A stretch of DNA of 33,673 nucleotides from Bacteroides sp. (lineage in GTDB: Bacteria > Bacteroidota > Bacteroidia > Bacteroidales > Marinifilaceae): positions 1 through 33,673 of the forward strand of contig JAETOX010000019.1 in NCBI GenBank assembly GCA_021771575.1. The letters are read 5' to 3'. The notes beneath the pieces were generated by a model that was not told where the DNA came from, did not search any database, and saw only the letters and a list, made by a program, of their open reading frames with translations. Position 1 is the first letter of the stretch; every line of letters begins with the position of its first letter. The position numbers and the translations under genes were made by a program. Shown piece after piece: positions 1-7,271 of this stretch.

Positions 1-488
1 CTTATTATCTGGTATATAAAGCGAATGAACTGAAATATCATTGCCAGATCATTAGTGCTGGTCGTTTTATCAATGACACGATGGGTGGATATATCGCCAA
101 GAAGTTGGTAAAGAAACTGATCGGAATGGGAAAGGGTATTCTGGGTGCGAGAGTACTGGTACTGGGAATAACCTTTAAAGAAAATGTCTCGGATATCCGT
201 AATTCGAAGGTTGTGGATATTGTCAATGAGTTGCAGGATTTCGGGGTGGAGGTGGATGTTGCTGATCCGTATGCTGATTCGGAAGAGGTGTCACGAATGT
301 ATGGCTTTGAATTATTATCGACACCTCGTGGGGATTACGATGCGGTGGTGGTAGCTGTTTCGCATGATGTTTATCAAGCTTTGGATGAAAAGTATTTTGA
401 ATCATTGACTGGTGAAAAGGCGGTGGTGGTGGATGTAAAGGGGATGTATCGCGGCAGGATTCACGAGTTGGAGTATTGGAGTCTGTAA
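1..488 (+). CDS. Nucleotide-sugar dehydrogenase, C-terminal part (5' truncated by window)
   Basis: The reading frame is open from base 3, upstream of the first internal ATG at 81, so the gene begins outside the window. The visible part starts YYLVYKANE, followed by AGRFINDTMGGYIAKKLV, which matches the middle and C-terminal domains of the UDP-glucose/GDP-mannose dehydrogenase family. The pattern is closest to the UDP-GlcNAc/UDP-ManNAc 6-dehydrogenases (WbpA, TviB/VipA type). GARVLVLGITFKENVSDIRN and the DVADPYAD segment are the typical UDP-binding C-terminal domain. The N-terminal NAD-binding Rossmann domain and catalytic Cys are not in view. The family oxidises a UDP-sugar to the uronic acid for capsule or O-antigen synthesis. 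A flippase gene begins 23 bases downstream on the same strand, consistent with a polysaccharide cluster. The exact substrate is inference. Confidence 0.88.
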   Translation, partial: YYLVYKANELKYHCQIISAGRFINDTMGGYIAKKLVKKLIGMGKGILGARVLVLGITFKENVSDIRNSKVVDIVNELQDFGVEVDVADPYADSEEVSRMYGFELLSTPRGDYDAVVVAVSHDVYQALDEKYFESLTGEKAVVVDVKGMYRGRIHELEYWSL

Positions 489-511
489 CCTTGCAATAAA
501 ACCTTGTTTTA

Positions 512-1957
512 ATGGCTTCGAATACTTCCAAAGTTTTAGCACTTTCTTCCGCTCAATTGGTTACGACCGTCGTCTCTGTCGTTTCGGGGGTGATCTTTGC
601 CCGTTATCTTTCAGTCTTGGATTATGCAACCTATCTTCAAACATTTTTAGCTTATGATTTCGTTGTACCGATCCTGACTTTGGGCTTACCTTCTGCATTG
701 TATTATTTTTTGCCGGGCAGGGAAAAAGATGAAAGGGGAATAATCATCGACCATCTCATGCTACTTTTTATTTCAGGATGTATTTTTACCTGTTTCCTTT
801 TATGCGGTGGTACGGATTTATTAGCCCGGCGATTCGAAAACCCCCAATTGGTGCATACCTTAAAGTGGCTATACGCTTATCCCTTATATACTTTTCCGGT
901 GATATTAGCCCCTGTACTGATTGTTAAAGATAAAGTAAAGGTCAATTCTTATTATCATGTCTTTACAACGGTTACTATGACCTTAGGAGTAATAGCGGCT
1001 TCTGTCATTACCGGAAATTATAAAGCTCCTATATTGGTCAGGGTATTGTTTCCTTTATTCGTTTTTCCGCTGGTATGTTATTTGTCTTTCAAATATGCGC
1101 AAGGGAAATGGCGGCTCCCGAGCCTGTCTTCCATGTGGACCATCCTGAAATTTTCCGTCCCTCTGGGTTGTGCAACTATATTGGGAACGCTGACTTTGCA
1201 AATATCCAATATGGTAGTTGCTTGGCTATGTACTCCCGAAGATTTTGCCATTTATGCAACAGGAGCCCGGGAAGTGCCGGTTGTCGGAATCGTCACTGGC
1301 AGTATCGCCGTTGTTATCATGGCGGAAATGTCGCAAAAATGTAAAATAGGTGATCAGAAAGCGGCTCTGGAGTTGTTCCGTAAATCGGCTTTAATCGGTG
1401 GGGTGTTTTTATTTCCTGTGGTGGTTCTGCTTTTTATATATGCACCTGAGTTTATAAATTTGTTATATACTTCCAAATATATGGATAGTATATATCCTTT
1501 CCGCGTATATTTATTGTATTTGCCTGTTCGTATTGTCATATACCGGGCTGCTTTTATTGCGTTGGGAAAATCGAAAGCGATATTGTATCGCGGTATCGCA
1601 GAACTCTTGATAACTACCTTGTTGTGTTATTGGTTTGTACACCTGTGGGGATACAGAGGAGCTGCATGGGCCGCTGTTTTTACTCTTTATTTTTGGTCGA
1701 TTCCCTATAATTTATATTTTCTGGGCAAAGCTTTTCATTGTGGTTGCTGGCAAGTATTACCTTGGGCTAAGCTAGGCCGGGTATTGGTTATTTCGATAAT
1801 AGCCGGGATTTTGGGATGTGTGGGAACACTATTTTGTATGCCACCTTTGTGGAGGTTAGTGTTGGGATGTGGTGTTGGGGGGATGTGTTATTTGGCCGGC
1901 ATTTATTGGGGGGTAAGAGAGATTAGAGGGTGGCTCCTGTTTAAATCCGGCTCCTGA
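512..1957 (+). CDS. Wzx-type polysaccharide/lipid-linked oligosaccharide flippase
   Basis: This 481-residue protein is almost entirely hydrophobic, with about 12 to 14 predicted membrane segments separated by short charged loops. The N-terminus (LSSAQLVTTVVSVVSGVIFARYLSVLDYATYLQ) is typical of the polysaccharide-biosynthesis MVF/MATE-like family, in which the first helix is followed by an R-x-L-S-x-x-x-Y/F-G/A-x-Y/F motif. Members move undecaprenyl-linked sugar units across the inner membrane. It lies 23 bases after a nucleotide-sugar dehydrogenase on the same strand, which supports a role in O-antigen or capsule assembly. It is the last gene of the cluster in this window; the next gene is convergent and only 28 bases away, with no clear terminator hairpin between them. 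The transported glycan cannot be inferred. Confidence 0.85.
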   Translation: MASNTSKVLALSSAQLVTTVVSVVSGVIFARYLSVLDYATYLQTFLAYDFVVPILTLGLPSALYYFLPGREKDERGIIIDHLMLLFISGCIFTCFLLCGGTDLLARRFENPQLVHTLKWLYAYPLYTFPVILAPVLIVKDKVKVNSYYHVFTTVTMTLGVIAASVITGNYKAPILVRVLFPLFVFPLVCYLSFKYAQGKWRLPSLSSMWTILKFSVPLGCATILGTLTLQISNMVVAWLCTPEDFAIYATGAREVPVVGIVTGSIAVVIMAEMSQKCKIGDQKAALELFRKSALIGGVFLFPVVVLLFIYAPEFINLLYTSKYMDSIYPFRVYLLYLPVRIVIYRAAFIALGKSKAILYRGIAELLITTLLCYWFVHLWGYRGAAWAAVFTLYFWSIPYNLYFLGKAFHCGCWQVLPWAKLGRVLVISIIAGILGCVGTLFCMPPLWRLVLGCGVGGMCYLAGIYWGVREIRGWLLFKSGS

Positions 1958-1985
1958 TTAATAACATATCGTTAGGGCAGGTTAG

Positions 1986-3044
1986 TTAGTCTTCCCTGGA
2001 TTGAATGTAAGTGCGCCACTTTTCGATCAGTTGTTGCATATCATCCGGAATTTCAGAATCGAAAGACATCCGTTCGCCTGTGGTGGGGTGTTCGAATCCC
2101 AGCGTTTTGGCGTGCAGTGCCTGACGGGGGCAGGTGTCGAAACAATTGTTGACAAACTGCTTGTATTTGGCAAAAGTAGTGCCCTTCAGGATTTCGTTGC
2201 CACCATATTCTTTGTCATTGAACAGCGGATGTTTGATGTATTTGAAGTGGGCCCGGATTTGATGGGTGCGTCCGGTTTCCAGGATACATTCCACGATATT
2301 CACATACCCTAATCTTTCGATTACCCGGTAGTGGGTAACGGCATGTTTGCCGTGGCTGCCATCCGGGAAACAGGCCATCACTTTGCGATTAGTCAGGTTC
2401 CGTCCGATGTGGCCTGTGATGGTCCCCGTTTCGCTTTCCAGGTTTCCCCAACAAACGGCTACATATTGACGGTCGGAAGTCTTGTTGAAAAATTGAAGGG
2501 CCAGGTGGGTTTTGGCTTTCTCCGTTTTGGCAATGACCAGCAATCCCGAGGTATCTTTGTCGATGCGATGAACTAAGCCGGGACGGGGATCGTTTGCTTT
2601 AAAAAGCGGATTCCCTTTGAGATGCCAGGCAAGCGCATTGACCAAAGTTCCGGTATAATGTCCGTAGGAGGGATGAACCACCATGCCGGCGGGCTTATTG
2701 ACAACCATCAGGTCTTCATCTTCATAGACTATATTCAAAGGTATATCTTCCGGAATAATTTCAATTTCCCGGCGGGGATAAGACATGACCACCGTAACAA
2801 TATCTCCGGGTTTTACTTTGTAGCTGGATTTTACCGGTTTATCGTTCACCCGAATCAGCCCTGCTGCTGCGGCTTCCTGAAGTTTGGTACGGGAAGCGTT
2901 GGGCAGACGCGACATTAAAAATTTATCTATCCGCAACAGCGTTTGTCCGCTATCCGCCTCTATACGATGGTGTTCATACAGTTCGGAAGCTTGCTCTTCC
3001 TCTTCTTCCAGTAATTCTTCTTCTTCGTCTGTTATTTCCGCCAT
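1986..3044 (-). CDS. rluD: RluD-family 23S rRNA pseudouridine synthase
   Basis: The protein has 352 residues. An acidic N-terminal stretch (residues 5-20, mostly Glu) precedes an S4 RNA-binding domain at about 36-90 (LLRIDKFLMSRLP, GLIRVNDKPVK). The catalytic pseudouridine synthase domain follows, with VNKPAGMVVHPS at about 115-125 and the signature RPGLVHRIDKDTSGLLV; Asp162 in HRID is the expected catalytic aspartate. Family members isomerise uridines in 23S rRNA helix 69. It starts 12 bases after the PASTA gene on the same strand, a pairing common in Bacteroidota, so the two are probably co-transcribed. The Glu-rich leader is longer than in E. coli RluD. The RluD assignment rather than RluC or another paralogue rests on overall architecture and neighbours. 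Confidence 0.92.
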   Translation of the reverse strand: MAEITDEEEELLEEEEEQASELYEHHRIEADSGQTLLRIDKFLMSRLPNASRTKLQEAAAAGLIRVNDKPVKSSYKVKPGDIVTVVMSYPRREIEIIPEDIPLNIVYEDEDLMVVNKPAGMVVHPSYGHYTGTLVNALAWHLKGNPLFKANDPRPGLVHRIDKDTSGLLVIAKTEKAKTHLALQFFNKTSDRQYVAVCWGNLESETGTITGHIGRNLTNRKVMACFPDGSHGKHAVTHYRVIERLGYVNIVECILETGRTHQIRAHFKYIKHPLFNDKEYGGNEILKGTTFAKYKQFVNNCFDTCPRQALHAKTLGFEHPTTGERMSFDSEIPDDMQQLIEKWRTYIQSRED

Positions 3045-3056
3045 AAATTGTAGCTA

Positions 3057-3860
3057 TTATTCTGTCACCGTTAAAGAATCGAGGGCAGTAATTCTATCTT
3101 TTTGCAGGGTAATGTGAAAATTCATATCGCTTCCTGCTTCGACAGTTGCATCTCTCAGGGGCTCTTGTTGATAAATGATGGCTGATTGGATATTGTTTTT
3201 ATCCGTTATACTGGCATCGGGAATGATTTCCCCGATATTGAGAAAAGATTTACGGAGGATCTCCATCGCTTCCCGGACATTTTTACCGGTGAATGAAGGG
3301 ACAGTCACTGTATTCTTTCCATTACCGCTACCTAGGACAATATCGATAACCGCTCCTTTGGTCAGCATGCTTTCCGGAGCGATAATTTCTCCTTTATATT
3401 TGAGGTGTAACACCAGATTCTTGAATTCTGACGGGGCATATTCGATACGCCCAATCTGAAATCCGCGGGCTTGTAACGTTTGTATCGTTTGGCGATAAGC
3501 TGTATTTTGCAAATTGGGAAATACCACTTTTTCCGGATTATTGGAATTGATAATCAGGTGGATCAGTCGGTTCTCTTTGACAGGCGAACCGGCTGGAGGC
3601 GATTGTTCGAGGATAGTTCCTGGTTGGGCTTCGGCGTCATATAACGAGTCGATCACCTGCACCCGCAACTGTTTTTGGAGAGCCAGCTGATAAGCTTCCT
3701 CGGGAGTGAGCTGGCTGAAGGAGGGGACGACAATAAATTGTCCGTGTTGGGTATAATTGTCCAACCGGGACAGGACGATATAGCCCAATATAAAAATGAG
3801 AACAATAGCTATTGCTATATTGATGGCCAGAAATTTAATCTTTGGAGAAAATGCTTTCAT
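3057..3860 (-). CDS. Membrane-anchored PASTA-domain protein
   Basis: The protein has 267 residues. A short basic N-terminus and one membrane helix (about residues 9-30) are followed by three PASTA repeats: about 35-107 (VVPSFSQLTPEEAYQLA ending PPAGSPVKENRLIHLII), 112-178 (VFPNLQNTAYRQTIQTLQARG) and 185-255 (VTVPSFTGKNVREAMEILRK). There is no kinase or transpeptidase domain, so this is the stand-alone PASTA form found in Bacteroidota rather than a PknB or PBP2x protein. PASTA modules bind muropeptides or act as spacers in the periplasm. It is the first gene of the pair with rluD and is transcribed away from the LysM gene; a TAnnTTTG box on the minus strand lies about 50 bases upstream. Its specific partner is unknown. 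Confidence 0.88.
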   Translation of the reverse strand: MKAFSPKIKFLAINIAIAIVLIFILGYIVLSRLDNYTQHGQFIVVPSFSQLTPEEAYQLALQKQLRVQVIDSLYDAEAQPGTILEQSPPAGSPVKENRLIHLIINSNNPEKVVFPNLQNTAYRQTIQTLQARGFQIGRIEYAPSEFKNLVLHLKYKGEIIAPESMLTKGAVIDIVLGSGNGKNTVTVPSFTGKNVREAMEILRKSFLNIGEIIPDASITDKNNIQSAIIYQQEPLRDATVEAGSDMNFHITLQKDRITALDSLTVTE

Positions 3861-3911
3861 TTTTCTTGGTTTTTATCCTCTTAAAGGAAAAGTGTCATAT
3901 ACATCGCTCTG

Positions 3912-3919
3912 CAAAAATA
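3912..3919 (-). promoter_or_regulatory. Candidate -7 box for the PASTA/rluD unit
   Basis: On the minus strand this reads TATTTTTG, a perfect match to the Bacteroidota TAnnTTTG -7 element, about 50 bases upstream of the PASTA gene start. No good -33 TTTG is seen 19-21 bases further upstream, so confidence is limited. Confidence 0.4.
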
Positions 3920-3952
3920 GCGCAGATTTTTAAATTATCTACTACTTTTTTC

Positions 3953-3960
3953 TAAATTTG
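3953..3960 (+). promoter_or_regulatory. Candidate -7 box for the LysM gene
   Basis: TAAATTTG matches the TAnnTTTG consensus and lies 22 bases upstream of the LysM gene start at 3983. The -33 region is T-rich but lacks a clear TTTG. With the minus-strand box at 3912-3919 it would make a compact divergent promoter region. Confidence 0.45.
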
Positions 3961-3982
3961 CTGCTGATTAATATGGATATTT

Positions 3983-5734
3983 ATGCTCAGATTCATACTT
4001 GCATTTCTATTTTTAGGACATTGTACCGCAATTTTGGCACAAGGAGTCGATATCACCAGGTCGAACGATATTGTGGTGATTCGGGGGGTAAGCTACTATT
4101 TGCATACAGTGCAACCCGGACAGACTTTATATTCTATCTGTAAAGCTTACGGAGCGAATGTCGACGAAATAAAAACACTCAATGATAAAAAGGATAATCG
4201 CCTCAGTTTGTATGAAGTGTTGAAAGTACCTTATACGAAACCGGAAATCCGTCAGGATGATAAATATTATTATTACAAAGTAGCTAAGGGAGAAACGCTT
4301 TATTTTATCGCCCGGAAATTCGGAATAAAACCGAAACGTTTGTTGAAATATAATCCGGAATATGCCCATGGCGAACCGGTATCGGTTGGTGCGGTGATTA
4401 AATTGCCTTTGAAAGAAGTCGATCTCACGGCTCTGGAGTTGTCCGGCGAAAAGCTGGCTGCCGGACCATGGGAAGAGAGGGCAAAGCAAACGGTCGAACC
4501 TTTTCCTGAAGAGAGAGAAACGGAAATCGTGTTAGCGCCGAAAGTAGAATATAGGGATAGTCTGCCCGTCGCAACAGGAGAGACTATCGAACAGGAAAAG
4601 GCGCAGATCCCGGAATATATTTCCGAAGTGGTGATGCCTGCCGATCCCTTTGTCAGGGTGGCCTTGTTACTGCCTTTTTCTGCCGGCGAATATCCGTCGT
4701 TTGCCTCTGACATGCCGGTGAAAATTTCTGCCCGTTCAGATCAGTTCCTGGCTTTTTATGAAGGGATTTTATTGGCTGTCGATAGTTTGAAAAGCAGAGG
4801 ATGTAAAGTGGAGTTGCATGTCTTTGATACAGAGCGGAGCGCTGAAAAAATGTACATGCTTGCTGAAGACATCAACCGTCTGCGTCCGGATTTGATCATA
4901 GGACCTGTATATGGTTCGGTCTATAAAGCGATGGCCCAGAGCCTGTGGAATAAACATATTCCAATGATTTATCCTTTATCTTCGCGGAGTGAAAATTTTG
5001 CGGAGTTTCCTGATTTTGTTCAAATTAACCCTTCTTTCCATGCCTTGACTGCGGCTATGGTGGATTGGTTGTCGGAACAAAGTGAACAAGCGAATATTAT
5101 CGGTCTCCATTGGAAGAAAGGAGAGGAATACACCCAGACCGATAGAACCGAACAACAGCTGTTAAAGGAGCGTTTGCAACAAACCGGGAAAGTGAATTTC
5201 TTTGAATGGGACGTCAGGATTTCCTTGGATTCTTTCCGGGCGCAGTTGCTCCCTGACCGGGAAAATATAATAGTGGTACCGGCTATGAAAGAAGCCGATG
5301 TGAGTAAAATATTACCAGTACTTTCGGCATTGACCGACAGTTACCGGATTACAGTGGTGGGGTTACCGGAATGGCAGTCCTTTACTTCGGTGGACCATGA
5401 AACTTATTACAAACTCAATACCAAAATATTGACATATAGTTATATCGACTATGCTTCATCCGCTGCCCGGACATTGACGGAGAAATACCGGAAATATTTT
5501 TACACCGAACCTCATAGCCTGATGTACAAGGCATTCGATATAGGACTCTATTTTATCGATATGGCAGCCCGTTATCGGGACCGTACCTTGGATGCCATTG
5601 AATTTTTTCCGGGAGAAGGGATGTTTTCCAGATTTTATTTCCAGAAAACAGATAAACATCCGGGAAAAGAAAATCACGGTTTTTATATCGTGAACTATAG
5701 TTCGGATTATCAATTGAAAATTCAGCCGCTGTAA
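3983..5734 (+). CDS. Secreted LysM protein with type-1 periplasmic-binding-like domain
   Basis: The protein has 583 residues. A Sec signal peptide (MLRFILAFLFLGHCTAILAQ) is followed by two LysM peptidoglycan-binding modules at about 38-85 (YYLHTVQPGQTLYSICKAYG) and 96-143 (YYYKVAKGETLYFIARKFG). A charged linker (about 145-220) leads to a C-terminal domain of about 360 residues that begins VRVALLLPFSAGEYPS and contains LRPDLIIGPVYGSVYKAMAQ. This resembles the leucine/amino-acid-binding (type 1 periplasmic binding) fold, as in LpoA-like or ABC receptor proteins. The architecture suggests a periplasmic wall-bound protein that senses or regulates something, possibly an envelope-synthesis enzyme; this is inference. 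It is divergent from the PASTA gene and followed 61 bases later by a thioredoxin. Confidence 0.85.
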   Translation: MLRFILAFLFLGHCTAILAQGVDITRSNDIVVIRGVSYYLHTVQPGQTLYSICKAYGANVDEIKTLNDKKDNRLSLYEVLKVPYTKPEIRQDDKYYYYKVAKGETLYFIARKFGIKPKRLLKYNPEYAHGEPVSVGAVIKLPLKEVDLTALELSGEKLAAGPWEERAKQTVEPFPEERETEIVLAPKVEYRDSLPVATGETIEQEKAQIPEYISEVVMPADPFVRVALLLPFSAGEYPSFASDMPVKISARSDQFLAFYEGILLAVDSLKSRGCKVELHVFDTERSAEKMYMLAEDINRLRPDLIIGPVYGSVYKAMAQSLWNKHIPMIYPLSSRSENFAEFPDFVQINPSFHALTAAMVDWLSEQSEQANIIGLHWKKGEEYTQTDRTEQQLLKERLQQTGKVNFFEWDVRISLDSFRAQLLPDRENIIVVPAMKEADVSKILPVLSALTDSYRITVVGLPEWQSFTSVDHETYYKLNTKILTYSYIDYASSAARTLTEKYRKYFYTEPHSLMYKAFDIGLYFIDMAARYRDRTLDAIEFFPGEGMFSRFYFQKTDKHPGKENHGFYIVNYSSDYQLKIQPL

Positions 5735-5795
5735 ATTTAGTTTTTCTCCTTACTTTTTCTGTTGCAATTACGTATATACCTGAAAAAGAAAAAGG

Positions 5796-6110
5796 ATGAG
5801 AAAGTTTGAAGAGATTATCGAAAGCACGACTCCTGTTTTGGTTGATTGTTTTGCAACCTGGTGCGGACCATGTAAAATGATGCATCCTGTGTTGGAAGAA
5901 TTGAAAAAACAGTTGGGAGAGCGGATTAAAATCCTGAAAGTAGATATCGATCTGCCTGCCAATCGCCAATGGGTTTCCCAATATCAGGTACAGGCTGTTC
6001 CCACCTTGATGCTGTTCAGAGCAGGGAAATTACTTTGGCGGCAGAGCGGTGCCATGTCTACTGTACAATTGCGTCAAATGATCGAAAAACAGCTGAAAAC
6101 GAGTGAATAA
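5796..6110 (+). CDS. Thioredoxin (WCGPC)
   Basis: This 104-residue protein is a complete cytoplasmic thioredoxin. It has the canonical active site ATWCGPCKMMHP with Cys23 and Cys26, followed by KVDIDLPANRQWVSQYQVQAVPTLMLF with the cis-proline at Pro69. There is no signal peptide. Thioredoxins keep cytoplasmic protein thiols reduced with electrons from thioredoxin reductase. The nearest gene upstream on the same strand is the LysM protein, 61 bases away; a second thioredoxin-like gene lies 266 bases downstream. The DID-PANR segment is nearly identical in the two, which suggests an old duplication. It is called thioredoxin without a trxA symbol because several paralogues are usual in these genomes. 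Confidence 0.93.
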   Translation: MRKFEEIIESTTPVLVDCFATWCGPCKMMHPVLEELKKQLGERIKILKVDIDLPANRQWVSQYQVQAVPTLMLFRAGKLLWRQSGAMSTVQLRQMIEKQLKTSE

Positions 6111-6376
6111 AGATTACCTGCCTTTGTTGACGCTTTCCCGGAGAGTGGCGATGTTCACACTCACTTTGGAAAAAATCCCGAATGTTATTGATAAGATTGA
6201 TGTGAGTGTCGACCATATATGGTTCGTATGTCGACACCTACCCTGCGGACCGACTCACCCCGGTAGAACTGCGAATGACGGTATTGTGTCTGGATGTTGG
6301 TCTGGTCAACCTATCAGATCGGGCGGCCCTGCTGAATTTCGCTGCAAATAAACGGATTAGTTGAAAGGAATGTTTA
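6111..6376 (+). other. Unexplained spacer between the thioredoxin genes, possible coding relic
   Basis: These 266 bases hold no intact gene that I can recognise. Short stretches read plausibly in successive plus-strand frames: PAFVDAFPESGDVHTHFGKN near 6120-6180, then a segment ending DTYPADRLTPVELRMTVLCL and continuing to a TGA at about 6363. Stops interrupt each frame. The GC-rich 6240-6350 part differs from its AT-rich surroundings. It may be a decayed gene, but no family is identified. Confidence 0.25.
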
Positions 6377-6697
6377 ATGATAAAAAATAAGCTTATGGAA
6401 AATTTATGGGATTTGATCAAAGGAAATAAACTTGTATTTGTGGTATTTTATGCCACTTGGTGTCCCCATTGCCAGAAAATGATGCCTATTATCGCAAAAT
6501 TAGAGCATGAGAAAGAACTTACTTTACTGACATTCGACATTGATGATCCGGCTAACCGGCGTTTGATAGATTATTATCAGGTTCAGACCGTTCCCTTGAT
6601 GATGATTTACAAATCGGGCGAACAATTATGGCGACATAACGGTGAAATCGAAGAAAAAGAATTATTCCGCACCGTAACACGACTGCAGGGAAGGTGA
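6377..6697 (+). CDS. Thioredoxin-like protein with CPHC active site
   Basis: This 106-residue protein has a thioredoxin fold with active site ATWCPHCQKMMP (Cys29, Cys32) and a cis-proline at Pro73 (YQVQTVPLMMIY). The CPHC dipeptide is that of DsbA-type oxidases, but the rest of the protein resembles a minimal thioredoxin and no signal peptide is present, so a cytoplasmic redox role is more likely. The ATG at 6377 has an AAGGA-like sequence about 8 bases upstream; an alternative ATG at 6395 (MENLWDLI) would also give a full fold. It is the last plus-strand gene before a convergent NlpC/P60 gene. Its actual redox partner is unknown. Confidence 0.85.
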   Translation: MIKNKLMENLWDLIKGNKLVFVVFYATWCPHCQKMMPIIAKLEHEKELTLLTFDIDDPANRRLIDYYQVQTVPLMMIYKSGEQLWRHNGEIEEKELFRTVTRLQGR

Positions 6698-6699
6698 AT

Positions 6700-6763
6700 G
6701 TGTAAATGTAACAATGTAATAATGAAAAATCGCACTATCATTAGTACATTGCTACATTGGCAC
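6700..6763. terminator. Long imperfect hairpin between convergent genes
   Basis: Bases 6700-6724 and 6739-6763 form an imperfect inverted repeat of 25 bases with about four mismatches and a 14-base loop. Both arms contain repeated AATGTA units. It sits between the ends of the CPHC thioredoxin gene (+) and the NlpC/P60 gene (-) and could terminate both, although neither side has a strong T-run. Confidence 0.5.
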
Positions 6764-6767
6764 ATTA

Positions 6768-7271
6768 TTACCTTTTCACCTTTCCTCCTTGTTTCCAGGC
6801 TTTGCGGTAATATTTTTCTTTCAGGCTGCTGATGATCACTCCTTTGGAAGTAGAGGCATGGATAAAATATTCTTTTTTCAGGAATATTCCGGTATGATTG
6901 ATGCCTTTCCGCTTGCCCGAGGTATTGAAAAATACCAGGTCACCGCTCTGGAGATTGCTTTTGGAAATTCGCCGGCATTTTTCGGAAGCGATAGCTGAAG
7001 TGGTACGGGGAAGGGTGATTCCGTATACCTGTTGATACATATTTTTTACCAGGCCGGAGCAATCCACACCTTTGGGGGTGTTTCCGCCATAGCGGTAAGG
7101 TGTTCCGAGCCAGTTGGCAGCTTCGGTAAACAACGATAAATCGTCGTGGCGGGATACTTTGAAGCCCAATTGATGGGATAAGGCTTTTGTTTTTTGTGTT
7201 AATGACCGTTGGGTACGACAAGATACACAAAGGCAACAACAGAGGGCCAGGATAAAAAGAGGTGTTTTCAT
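6768..7271 (-). CDS. NlpC/P60 (C40) cell-wall peptidase lipoprotein
   Basis: This 167-residue protein has an N-terminal lipoprotein signal (MKTPLFILALCCCLCVSC, probable lipidated Cys18) and a single NlpC/P60 domain. The catalytic Cys71 lies in DCSGLVKNMYQ, the histidine His126 in NHTGIFL, and a third polar residue His138 in FIHAST; GTPYRYGGNTPKG and GDLVFFN are also typical. Such enzymes cut gamma-D-Glu-diaminopimelate bonds in stem peptides. Its start codon overlaps the stop codon of the antiporter gene by one base (TAATG), so it is very likely translated from the same mRNA. The functional link between the two is not obvious. It resembles E. coli Spr/MepS in size and layout. Confidence 0.92.
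   Translation of the reverse strand: MKTPLFILALCCCLCVSCRTQRSLTQKTKALSHQLGFKVSRHDDLSLFTEAANWLGTPYRYGGNTPKGVDCSGLVKNMYQQVYGITLPRTTSAIASEKCRRISKSNLQSGDLVFFNTSGKRKGINHTGIFLKKEYFIHASTSKGVIISSLKEKYYRKAWKQGGKVKR

Noticed and set aside
223-531. Minus-strand frame of 102 codons opposite the nucleotide-sugar dehydrogenase
   Set aside because: His/Pro-rich sequence mirroring the opposite strand of a clear gene.
2001-2918. Several plus-strand frames opposite rluD
   Set aside because: They are antisense to a full, well-conserved protein and have no recognisable motifs or promoters.
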